In this document: one piece after another, positions 33,706 to 44,721 of the stretch
Numbering within the stretch: position 1 is the stretch's first letter
Layout of the letters: every line of letters starts with the position of its first letter
NCBI GenBank assembly: GCA_905250885.1
Contig: CAJNOQ010000550.1
Location: 1-47,205, forward strand
DNA from: Didymodactylos carnosus
Taxonomy: Eukaryota > Rotifera > Eurotatoria > Philodinida > Philodinidae
Length of the DNA stretch: 47,205 bases
Reading direction: 5' to 3'
Notes under the pieces: generated by a model
What the model saw: the letters and a program-made list of their open reading frames with translations, nothing else
Databases searched by the model: none
What the model was told of the DNA's origin: nothing
Program-made: the position numbers and the translations under genes

Positions 33706-34419
33706 ATGCCAGCACGTCAAATATCTCGAATGTTGTATAAATTACTTTTGTACATGATTATTCTCGTACTTCTTTTAATTTTACTCAAATATATATACGA
33801 CAACAAGATGAAAGAAGATATAACTTTCCAGCCCGTACCATTATTTAATCGAAAAATAGATATCAATGGTAATTATGTACCATTTCATGGGTACACAATC
33901 ATGTCACATGTTGAACATCCATTACCTGAACAACTAGTAAAATTACATGAATATCTCGTAAGAAGTAAATTTTCAGATTATTTTTCATTTTTACCTAAGT
34001 TTAGCTATCATGTAACATTGAATCCATTAATAAACGTCGAAATGAAAAGAGATGAAGCAATATTAAAAGAAGCTCAGATGAATATAGACAAATTAGAAAC
34101 CGGAACAAAGTGTATGGTGAAACAGTTAACAAGAAAAGATAAACTTCAACTTGAAATAGAATTGATCGAACCGTTTTTAAATACTATACTAAAACCGCTT
34201 CAGGCTCAATGGACTAAGTTAGACACTATATTAATGAAATATGAAGAAAAATGGCATTTGACATTAGCATATCAATATCGAAACATCACAGATGAAGCAC
34301 AAGTAATATTGGATGAAATAATAAAAAATTGGACACAGTTTCCGTTTGAAATTTCGCTTGATCCAATCACAATATGTGAACATCAAGATATGACAGACTA
34401 TGTTGCGATTTTTGATTAA
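33706..34419 (+). CDS. Membrane-anchored 2H phosphoesterase-like protein
   Basis: Single exon, 237 codons, ATG to TAA. Residues about 10-30 are a strongly hydrophobic helix (LLLYMIILVLLLILL) after a short basic N-terminus, consistent with a signal anchor. Two HxT motifs follow, H102-V-T104 in SYHVTLNP and H184-L-T186 in KWHLTLAYQY, 82 residues apart. Paired HxT/S motifs at about this spacing define the 2H phosphoesterase superfamily (LigT, CPDases and related families), which cleave 2',3'-cyclic or 2'-5' phosphodiester bonds; HITLAY-like second motifs are typical. Function on RNA ends or cyclic nucleotides is inference. The absence of introns contrasts with its neighbours and may reflect retroposition or acquisition. 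The nearest genes are the minus-strand SMARCA gene (convergent) and, far upstream, the ankyrin gene. Confidence 0.8.
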   Translation: MPARQISRMLYKLLLYMIILVLLLILLKYIYDNKMKEDITFQPVPLFNRKIDINGNYVPFHGYTIMSHVEHPLPEQLVKLHEYLVRSKFSDYFSFLPKFSYHVTLNPLINVEMKRDEAILKEAQMNIDKLETGTKCMVKQLTRKDKLQLEIELIEPFLNTILKPLQAQWTKLDTILMKYEEKWHLTLAYQYRNITDEAQVILDEIIKNWTQFPFEISLDPITICEHQDMTDYVAIFD

Positions 34420-35391
34420 TATTTTCGAAATGGCATTGTCAACTTTATTCCCACGACGTTATACAACAATATTATCAGATAAATTGGCCATTAAACTTTA
34501 GAATCATTGTAATTGATCATATTCTGAATGATATAACTCGACAAATGCCAAATGCTAATTAAATTGTGGATATTCATCGAATTATTTTATCCGTTCTGTT
34601 AGAAGTATGTAGAAACTTAAAAAAATTTGTATCTTTATAATTTTTAGTTTATGGATAATATTTGCTTCCTGTTTACCTCTGTGTCTCATTATAAATTTTT
34701 TTCATTTATTAGTTTTTCTCAAATATAGGAAAGAAAACCAAAAAAACGTACAAGTCAAACCACAAAAAAAATTATTCACACACAAAACGCACAGAAAAGA
34801 CACATGCAAAGAAAATGTGACAGAAAAAAAAATCTCGTTTATATTCGAACGTCTTAAATTATATACATTGTCAAAAAAGAAAATTGATATTCTGATATAT
34901 ATATATATATATATAACACATAATATTCATAACAATAAAGAAAAACGAACAAACAAAAGAGCGAGAGATGAAGAATAGACTCGTTGATGTATACAAATAT
35001 ATGCAAATATTGCACGAACTGTTCAATTTTCGATCTGTCTATGGAGAAAAAGTTTTATTTGAAACTAATCTAGGAGTAGAATAAATTTCATGTTGAATAA
35101 ACTCTGATGTTTAAGTTATTAAAATCAACGTTCTATACATTTTATTTTATTTTCATTCAGTCAAAATATAAATACAAATAAGAGCAAAAAAACCAAACAA
35201 AAAATAATAATAATAATAATATCCTTACAAAAAAGAAAACAATAATAAGAAAATGAGAAAAACATTGAGAATCATTGTAAACTTTGTGTACACACGGTAT
35301 TAATCTCATTTTTTCTCTCATAAGAAGGAAAATTTCTTGTAAGTTTCACATGTAAGAATGTGCATGCTTAAAAAGACAAATGTGAGCAATG
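34420..35391. other. Convergent intergenic region
   Basis: The space between the 3' ends of the 2H gene (plus) and the SMARCA gene (minus). It contains an (AT)n run at 34895-34915, an (AAT)n run at 35203-35220 and AATAAA-like signals on both strands. No coding sequence. Confidence 0.6.
35141..35146 (-). terminator. Candidate polyadenylation signal of the SMARCA gene
   Basis: AATAAA on the minus strand about 246 nt past the stop at 35392. Weak evidence in an AT-rich background. Confidence 0.3.
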
Positions 35392-38300
35392 TCATTTATA
35401 ACGCGAACTTGAACCATGTGTGCCTTCAAAATCATCATCTTCATCATCACCACCAGCGAATGACTAAAATTAATATTATCTAGTATTATTTATATTTTCT
35501 CAAGTTAAATAACATTTTTCTCAAAACTGATGTCGAGTATCTTCAGTGTCAAAATTTAGTGACAAACCTGGTTAGTATCATCTACATCTTCTTCATCACT
35601 CATTATTCGATTTTTTCTTCGTCCACTTCCAGCACGTTGTTGTGATTGATGAGAATGTTTCTAAAATGCAAGAAAAAAAATGTTTAGATATTCATTTCAT
35701 GATAAAACAACTGAATATTTTAAACGTACAGGTTTTACATTCGATTCTTTCTTGACACGTTTTTTTAATGGTTCTAAAAATAGAAAATGAATAAATATCT
35801 CAGAATGTTTGACGAGTAATATGTATTATACCATCATCGTCTGATTCTTCTTCAGAATCTGAACTAATAGGTATTTCGCCTTTTTCCAATCTTTCTCGGG
35901 CATTTGTAAACACCGATTGTAATATAATCGAATCTTCATAAATCTACAGAATAGAAGAAAAAGAAAATGTTGACATTCTTCTAAAATGGGATGGAATATA
36001 CAACTTACAGGTGAGTTTTCCATATTGAATTCTTGAGCATTTTTACATAAAAGCATTACATCACGTTCGAGTTCATCCAGCGCACGATAGCGATGTTCAC
36101 CTAATTTTTTCTAAACCACAAAAAAATATTTATCTTATTCATATGATAATTAACAAAACATTTGTACAAAAACAAACCTTAATTTTATTGAAATCTACTG
36201 GATATTTAATCATTTCATAATATTCTGGTAATTCTTTTTGTGTTGGTAAACGCATAAACGGACGACTAAGTATCCTATTATCTTCACTAAAATGTATAAC
36301 AATAGTTCAAGTACATTTTCATAAAAAAAATTACTAGAACATACTTGTCTTTATATTTAATAACAATTTCGAGTAAAACTCTCATTTGTTTGAGTAATTT
36401 TGGATTTGTTGGTTCATTATGTAAATTTCGACTATTTTCTTTTGTTTTTCTTTTTCCTACGCGTTTACCTTTGCCACTGGAATTTTGATTATTACTCATA
36501 TTTAAACTCATATTATTCGATGTTGTATTGTTTGTCGTTACACTCATATCCAAATCCATTTCATCTTTGAGTATATCACTGGTATCGTCGTCATCATCAA
36601 CATTCACAATACGTCGTTTTCGACGACGTTTTCGTTCTTCTATTTGATCAAGATTTCCATCTTCAATTGCCTTTTAAAGAGAAATTTAGAATAAATTTAA
36701 AAATCAAATACCGCAGATTGTCAACACTTACTCTCATCCATTCTTTTTCTGTCAATGAGTCCGTGTAATCAACTTCTTTTCGATGTCTTGTACCACGTCC
36801 AAGTAAATCTAGAGTATCCTGATCAATAAGATGTTTCTCTAATTCTTTTGGATCTTTCAATAGCCATGCTGGTAATTCTGATTCTTCCACAAGACGAGGT
36901 TTACGATTTGGTAGACGTGCGTCAGCATGTCGACGTTCACGATCCATTCTCTAAATAAAAATAATACGTTGTTTTTGCAAATAAAAATATTAAAAAAAAC
37001 TATAAAAACTTGCATTAAATTGATTATATTCATCTTCAGATCTAGCTATCATTTGATTTATTGTTTCATCATCAGGAACTTCATCTTCTTCTTCATCTGC
37101 ATCTTCGTTCTCTTGCGTTAATATTTGTTGTAAAAATTGTTTCCGTTCGTTACCTGTCGATTTATTATCGAACATGCCCGCTTGTATCACTTTTTCATCA
37201 ACATTTAATTTATATCGTGCAGCAGCTAAAATTTTTTCTTCAACACTGTTAACTGTCATCAAACGTAATACTCGAACTTCATTTTGTTGACCAATACGAT
37301 GTGCACGATCTTGTGCTTGAAGATCCTATAAATGAATATATTTGAATAGTTTTTCCTTTGTTAACATTTCTAAAAGACATATACTTGATGGGGATTCCAA
37401 TCGGAATCAAATATAACAACGGTGTCAGCTTTTTGCAAATTCAAACCAAGTCCTCCAGCTCGTGTAGATAGAAGAAAAATGAAATAATCCGAATCTTCAT
37501 GACTAAATTTTGCTAATAGATCACCACGTTCTTCCGATTTTGTTTGACCATCGAGACGTAAGTATTTAAAATCTAGAAGAAAAATAATAACATTTATGAC
37601 AAATCAATAGATTACAAAAAATATCATGGGAATTTACTTTTGAATGCAAAATAATCTTCCATTATTGTCATTAATGATGTCATTTGACAAAATAATAGTA
37701 CTTTATGATTTGTTGCTTTCAATTTTGGTAATATACGATCCAAAAGTTCAAATTTACCCGAAGTACGGTATAAATCAGCTCTAAATGGAAAATATCGCTT
37801 TTACTTATAAAATTCACTTTCTTGAAACGGAAAGAGAACGTCATCAATTTTTCAACTCTCTCATAGAAGTCAGCTTATCCTAAGCGGTTGTAAAGGGTGT
37901 GTTCTGATTTGTTAGCTTACCCATTACAAATGCCATTTGAGTAATTGAAATGTTGACTGATTTTTTCTTCAAGTTCAGCAAACATAAATGGATGGTTGCA
38001 AATTTTTCTCAGTTGCATAATTGTGTTCATCAATGCTTTTGGATTCGATTTTCCATTCTAGAAAGTGTTTAACACAGTACAAAATATAGAAAACTGAAAT
38101 AAATGTGTACCAATCAGAGACCGAAACGGATCGGGTCGGGTTACGTCTGGTTGACCCCTTTCGATCTAACTCAGGTCAATATAAAATATACTGCCTGAAT
38201 CACCCAAACTTTTCCACTCGTGAAAGGAAAAAATGACGGAAATCGTAAGAAATTGGACCATTTTTCTGAAAAAATTTCAAAACAACCTGACTAAGATAAC

Positions 38301-41300
38301 TTTTCTATAGGAAAGAAGTGTTTCTTTGCGAATTTGTACGAAAACATTTTTATGTTTCGGATCTAGTTCGTATCGCAGTTGCAAAATTTTCGGGTTCGGA
38401 CCAACGTATAAGATATTGACTTGGGTCAACTCACGTTCGGGACGAGTCGGGTTCGGGTCACGTTTGGTTGACCCGTTTCGGTCTCAGATACCAACACAGA
38501 ATACACAAAACTTTCAACACGATTAAATTGTCTAAAAAATTTACCTTTCCATCTTTGTCATCTGTCAACAATATTCCACTAGATTGCATACTATTATACA
38601 TAACACGTTGAAGTGCCGACATATCACATTTAATAACATATTCAATCTTTAAAAGAAAAATATTCATACACTGTACATCATCAACTTTGAAAACTGCGTA
38701 CTTTTTCCGGTAATTGGCTTTCAACTTCACGTTTAAGTCGACGAAGTAAAAATGGACGCAATACTTTGTGTAAACGTCTTATGATAAGTAATGTTTCTTC
38801 AGGATTTAATTCAACTTTTTCTCCAGTTGTGGCAAAGGGTGCATTGAACCATTGTTCAAACGTAGCTGAAAATAGATTGACGTATAATCATTCTATTTTA
38901 CATTAGAAATAAGCAATACATACTGCATGATTTAAATATGCTTGGCAACAAAAAATTTAATAATGCCCATAATTCTGGCAATTTATTTTGTAATGGTGTA
39001 CCCGTTAATAGAAGACGATGTGGTGCCAAATAAAATGTATTTAATATTTGTGTTAATTTACAATGATGATTTTTCATTCGGTGTCCCTCGTCGATAATCA
39101 TATAACGCCATTTTAATTTAGATAACATGGCTTTATCTTTAATGATGTATTCATACGTTGTTAATAAAACGTTAAATTTTCCCGTCTTAAGTGATTGACC
39201 TAATGCTTTTCGCACAGCTGGATTTCCTTTAAATATAACGTTCACAACGGCTGGAGCCCATTTTGTAAATTCATTTACCCAATTGGCAAGTGTACTGAAC
39301 AAACAAACAAACAAACATTATGGTTTCCAAATAAAATGTGTCCTAGAATACATACGAGAGGGGTACAATAATAAGATATGGTCCATTTACTTTTTTCACT
39401 TCCATCAAATATGTAATTAGACCAATTGTTTGAATAGTCTGAAAAAAATCGAAAAGAACAAATGAAAAACAGCATGGTATTTCCATTTACTTTACCTTTC
39501 CGAGACCCATTTCATCAGCTAGTATACCATTCAAATTATTATTGTACAACGATACAAGCCATTCTAAACCTTGTATTTGATACGGTTTCAGTTGGCCACC
39601 AATTAACAACGTTGATTGTTTTAGAACACGTTCCCGTACTTTATGCGCAACAGCATAATAAGACTGTAAACCAGCTGAATGATATTCATCGTCTTCAGTG
39701 GCAGCTTTGGCTTTCGTTAAAACGTCTTTGACTACTTTTTCATCTTCGACAATACCTTTTTGTTGTTCCTCAGTGGTTGGACCAAAAGTTGGAAACACGT
39801 TTGTATTGGCGTTTGTTGCTGCTGATCCTTCTTCGTCCTCAATGAAGAAGAACGTTTTATTTGGTTATTTAGTAGATTATATGAGACTTTTATCACACGA
39901 AGATGAACTTACATCATTTTCATCGTCACTGTTTTCTCTTGGCACTGGATCCCAACCAGGATTTTGTTCTAGCCATAAATCTAATTCTGATGCTAATGGT
40001 GCATCTTGACCTTCACGTATTTCTCCCGTTGATGTGTGTACAACTTTCACACGTATATCTACTGTATCTTCAGTTAGTGTTGCTGTCGTAGATTGAGAAG
40101 CAGTATTTGGTTGCATACCTAATTCTTGTTTGATTGTCTCAGGTTTTACTTTTGCTTTTCTTTCGGTTTTTTTCTTTCGAATATCATCTTGATGCTCTCT
40201 GACAAGATTTGTTAAACTAATTATATAAGCATCTGTCTGTGATAATAAGTAGGCTAAACGTTTATCCTTCTTTTCATCAATTAATTTTCTATAACCTTCT
40301 TCATCTTCGTTCATTAACCGTCTCATACGTTCTCGCTCACGTTTTTCTTGTTCTTTTTTTTGTTCACGTTCTGTATTTTGATACCAACTTTGGACGGCTT
40401 TACTTAATTTACTGACTTTCAATTGTACATTTTTATGATATTCTTTAAATTCTTTGGCTATGGTCAATACAGCATTCAAATATTCCTGATGTTTTTGTCG
40501 ACGTTTACGTTCAATTTCTTGTTTTTGTTGTTTTTCTAATTTTTCCGTTGCACGAGCTTCACGTACGCCAAAGTGTTTGGTTCGTTTATATATACGTGGA
40601 TTTGTGCCAGTCTCTAATGTTGAATCGAGACGCATACATGTCGTGACTTCGGTACGAAGCTAGAAAGAAAGAATATTGGTTTTAAGATTAAAGCTAACCA
40701 ACCAGTGTGTCAATGATTTTATTTGCTTATACCTGTCGTTGAAATGTTAAGAGTTTCAATGCCTTTAATTCAATGGTGGCTTTCATTCGTAAATCGTCTA
40801 ATGATAATGTTGGTAAAAGTTTTTCTAACTCATTGATACGATCAATTATCTGATGTTGCATACGTAATTCACGTTCCTGCATAATTTCATGCATCTGAAT
40901 ACCACACGGCTTTTGTATTAGTGTAACCCGCATACTAAAAATACAAAAAAAAAAGAAAAGAAGTCTTAGATTTTGATAATGTGAAAATAATGTATTCTTA
41001 CTTATTCATTCGAGACGATGGAGTTTGATTATTTGTTAATGGAGTATTTGACGTCGATGGTATTGCGGCTGTAGGTATATTGTTATTAATAGCTAAACCA
41101 TTTGCTAGAACATTCTCATTTTGTTGAACAATATTCGTTGAATTGTGTTGCGGTAATGTGGCTATGGATGTCTGAGCTGAATAAGAAGAACTATTACCAT
41201 TCTGATGTGGAGATATCATAGATGCAGAAGGCGGATAATAACCACCCGCTAATTGTTGATGATGAACAGTACCAGCAGCGGACGATCCAGGGATGTAACC

Positions 41301-42234
41301 TCCAGGAGGCTGCTGAAGTTGTGGTGTTGGATTGGACATGCGATTATTACCATACATATTAGCGGTTCCATTCATCATCGGTTTTGGTGGTTGTTGCATA
41401 CCACTAGGCAATGGCACTGGCATTCCATATGACGACGAACCTGGCATATTCATTCCAACCGATGGTGGTACTGGTTTATTCATCATCATCATTGACGAAT
41501 TTGGTATTTGTGGAGGAATTTGATTGAAATACTGTTGTTGTTGTCTTTTGATTGCCATTAAGTGTTGTTCCGGAACAGGTTGATTACGCACCAAATATTT
41601 GTAGGCATTTAGTTGATGATTATATAAACTGAACTGATTTGCATTCATCATATTCGTAAGAGACGACGGATCACTATTTGTAGTTGCCATCCCTTGTGGC
41701 ATATAGACTAAAATAATAATAAACAATACAGGTGCTATTCACCATACCCAGCTACTTATCTAGAAAAAGCGATATCGTTCTACAGTATGAGGCATTACAA
41801 GTAGAATAGTTTTTATTTTCCACTAGTCTCATGTAGGAGTGCAGAATGTAACCCTCTACGTAAACAGCCATTTATGAAAAGGTTTAGCTATGTCAAGATC
41901 TTTCTTTTATCATTATATCCTGCTATAGCACCATTTTCTCACACTAAGAATCAGTACGTCTATATTTAATTCGTTCACCAAATAAAAGGCTACTGAACAG
42001 TTTTTACACAATATCAAGATAAACAGTAGCTATTTTATAAGAACAGTGAATGAATTCAAATGTTTAAATTTGTTTACCCTTGCCCTGTTGTTTTAGATCA
42101 TTTAGGACAAGAAAAATTATTACAAAACAGAGTACCGCAAACAACACATTCTTCCTTTCACAGTCTACGAACAAATGCACAGGACAACAAAATTTTACAG
42201 ACTTACCTTGAGGTTGGTTAGTTGTCGGATTCAT
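35392..42234 (-). CDS. SWI/SNF ATPase, Brahma/BRG1 (SMARCA2/4) orthologue, 21 coding exons
   Basis: Exons, 5' to 3': 42234-42207, 41707-41002, 40934-40733, 40659-39913, 39837-39496, 39438-39356, 39294-38924, 38865-38702, 38646-38545, 38057-37921, 37780-37638, 37572-37385, 37325-37014, 36950-36732, 36670-36345, 36286-36178, 36110-36009, 35943-35832, 35773-35730, 35660-35568, 35463-35392. They total 4602 nt, 1533 residues. QLQ lies at about 34-68, HSA about 320-430, BRK about 505-548. The SNF2 ATPase has DEMGLGK (669-675), DEGH (771-774), [10 protein letters not shown] and DRAHRIGQ (about 1077-1084). SnAC follows, then a bromodomain (about 1336-1450) with the acetyl-lysine-binding Asn in CKNAQEFN. 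The tail is acidic/basic. It is the catalytic subunit of the BAF/PBAF nucleosome remodeller. The QLQ-HSA-BRK-SNF2-SnAC-bromo order separates it from ISWI, CHD and INO80 proteins. The N-terminal half of exon 2 is Gln/Pro/Asn-rich, as usual. All active-site motifs are intact. Confidence 0.95.
36951..37013 (-). other. GC-AG intron in the SMARCA gene
   Basis: Exon 13 must end in phase 0 to join [14 protein letters not shown]. The only suitable donor on the minus strand is AAT/GCAAGT at 37014/37013, a GC donor with the strong GCAAGT consensus. The nearby GT (at 37009) gives a wrong phase and a stop four codons after the junction. The acceptor is TTTTATTTAG at 36951, and the intron is 63 nt. Confidence 0.75.
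38119..38483. mobile_element. 365-bp MITE inside SMARCA intron 9
   Basis: The ends are GACCGAAACGG and its exact complement CCGTTTCGGTC, flanked on both sides by TCAGA (38114-38118 and 38484-38488), a 5-bp target-site duplication. GGTTGACCC and GTCGGGT motifs recur near both ends. It enlarges this intron to 487 nt, against the roughly 60-nt introns around it. No coding capacity; an ORF at 38326-38526 is fortuitous. Confidence 0.8.
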
Positions 42235-43318
42235 TGTTACAGTAACGTTTTAAGTTACGTATTTGATCTACATCACTGATCTAAAACACCATAGTTGAGA
42301 TAGTATTTATCTCAGAAAGTTTCAACGGAAAAAATGACATAGTTTTTGGAGAAAAAAACTGCTTATATTGGCGTGGTATGAACATTTTATTCTCTACGAC
42401 ATTAGATATTCCACTGAGATTAAAACATCACTACAGCAGATTTCTATGATATTGGTTAAATTTAGTAAACGAAATCTGAATTAATTAAAGATTAGAAACA
42501 CCGGACCAAACGTACTTTTCTCATCTATTCTCATTTAATATAATATAAAGAATTTTGTTGAAGATAACGTCGTGGATAATAAGCTGAAATTTACACCAAA
42601 CAAATACAAAGAGAGAGCCTTCATACTATTTGTTATTGATCTTAGATACGTTAAGTACGCTTAATCTCACACAGAATTTTCAAATTTATGCCATTATTTT
42701 GGTTTAAATCATTGTTCATATCAATGATTATTCTATTATATATCTATTGAAAGTACACTATTTCGTTTGAGCTCCAAATTGAACACAGACTTCTAGATGG
42801 CGTTATTTGCAAGTTAACAGACCTAAATATTGGGCACGTCAGGCTATGTAAATCAGGCGTATGATAGTATCGTCTAATGACAGGCGTTCTCCGACTTTAA
42901 ATGTGACATAGAACGAAATAATTTGAAAGATGAAGTTTTAGGCATTATTATTCCGAAAATGAGACATAAAATTGGGTAGTTTCATGCAGCTCGGCCCGGT
43001 ATTAAAATCCGCCGCCTTGATCTGAAAGCCGATCAGAAGTGACTCCTGTCATCGTCTAGGACATGAAAAATCACTTATAAATCCATACATTTTAGCTGTT
43101 CAAACGGTTCCGAGAATGGCAGCTCGTAGCTCGCAAAAGACGATTTCACCCGTTTTCCAAGGCTCCTGCGTACCTAAATACCAATTTCACCACTACATCT
43201 GAATTTTTCTAAAGTGATGATCGAAAAGAGCATAAAAGGTTGCATATGTTCCATCAAAAGTGTAATTTTTCTTCATCATTTTTTATGCAAAGCTTTTACA
43301 ATGAAATATTTAAGCTGT
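42235..43318. other. Upstream region of the SMARCA gene and spacer
   Basis: Promoter and 5' UTR of the SMARCA gene must lie just right of 42234, but I cannot define a motif with confidence. No other gene is supported. The stretch 42960-43180 is somewhat richer in GC and may be an old repeat. Confidence 0.4.
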
Positions 43319-43706
43319 CCCACGAAAACTACATGTGAACTTTTCGAGATATTATTATGTTAGATACTATTTGAGTAGCTCTACAAAAGCCGTCAAGTTT
43401 CAAATCCGGTCGAACAAATTTGTTGGGTCGGTTTTCCAGAAATTCTTGTCAAAATCTTAATCTTATATATCATAAAGAATCAGCTTTGATCTCGGATTCG
43501 TGTTTAGAGTCAAAAATACTGCATAGTTTATTGTTTTCTACTCTTTTAAAGGCTATCTGGAAGTCCAGATGTTTACAAAGATTTTTGGAAAATCGACCCC
43601 ACAAATTTGTGTCGACTGGATTTGAAACTTGACGGTTTTTGTAGAGCTACTCGAATAGTATCTAAGATAATAATATCTCAAAAAGTTCACATTTAGTTTT
43701 CGTGGG
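43319..43706. repeat. Foldback element with about 130-bp inverted arms
   Basis: The left arm from CCCACGAAAACTACATGTG and the right arm ending CACATTTAGTTTTCGTGGG are inverted copies at roughly 90% identity by eye. They share GATATTATTAT, GAGTAGCTCTACAAAA and CCGTCAAGTTTCAAATCC. The central loop is about 130 bp. No coding capacity; the ORF at 43420-43632 spans the fold. Confidence 0.8.
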
Positions 43707-44224
43707 AATAGTTCACAAGTTCAAAAGTAGGTCTCGGATACCGAGGTATTGAAGCGAAACCGTAAGTATTTTCGAGCTTGTTCTTGTAGTATTCAGACAA
43801 ATTTCAGTGGCGCTTTTCTTTGGCTACATATTTTGTAGCATTTTATTTTATTCTGGGTTCGCTGTGACCATTGCAAAAAGTTACATTTTTTTTACGTTAC
43901 AAAAAGTTTACATATTTTACACGTTGACGATAAAACTGGATTTCAGAGAAACAAATACGTAACTTTCAATACTCTATCTAGCCACGAGGAACAGGGGGCT
44001 TCAAGTTCTCTCGTAGTCTCGGAATATTCAGTTAGAAAAACCTGAGAAATGCTAAAATTCACAACTTATTGCCGAGGAAAGGCCGTGTTCTGAACAACTT
44101 TTCGAAGGAGCGACTATGGGCTTTTACAGACTTTTAGTAGCTCTACGGAACGCATATAGTCAGACCTTTCCGGCTTTCAGTCATGTATAAAGTGGACGGA
44201 CCTGTACCGAATTGATTGAGGGAA
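43707..44224. other. Non-coding spacer between foldbacks
   Basis: No gene or clear structure seen. Confidence 0.4.
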
Positions 44225-44721
44225 CTTTGCTCGAAAGCAATAATCTCGAACAGAATTTCCTCGAATTTTATAAACAGAAATTATCAATATTGTTTGCAGT
44301 GTATATAACATATTAAAGATGAACACAAAAAATTACTTGAGCTACAGATAAATACCAACAAGACTACTGAATCTATCTCAGTTATCTATCAATGAAACTG
44401 CTTTGTTTGAAACATAAAATTCATAAATGGATATTACGAGCTACAGCAGCTATTTGTTGTTTTATATTGGCATCAGGATATTTAATTCAGTAAAGGTTTT
44501 GATTTAGAAGTTGTAGAAAAAGTTGCGATGTTTATAGTACAAACAGATTGTTTCAAGTGACTTTTCAAATGATTGATAGTCTTATTTTCTTTTATAAACC
44601 GGTGCAAACATATATAACCGAAAATTTGAGGAGATTCTATACACTTCAAATAATATTGGTAATTTCTGTTTGAAAAATTCGAGGAGGTTTCCATTCGAGG
44701 AAATTTCATTCGAGCAAATGT
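44225..44721. repeat. Foldback element with about 88-bp divergent inverted arms
   Basis: The left arm (44225-44312) contains TTTGCTCGAA, TTTCCTCGAATTTT and AAACAGAAATTATCAATATT. The right arm (44633-44721), read inward, contains TTTGCTCGAA, CTCCTCGAATTTTT and AAACAGAAATTACCAATATT. The intervening 320 bp is unpaired. Older and more diverged than the neighbouring foldback. Minus-strand ORFs across the right arm are not genes. Confidence 0.65.

Noticed and set aside
39462..40091. Plus-strand ORFs of 62-103 codons
   Set aside because: Antisense to confirmed SMARCA exons 4-6.
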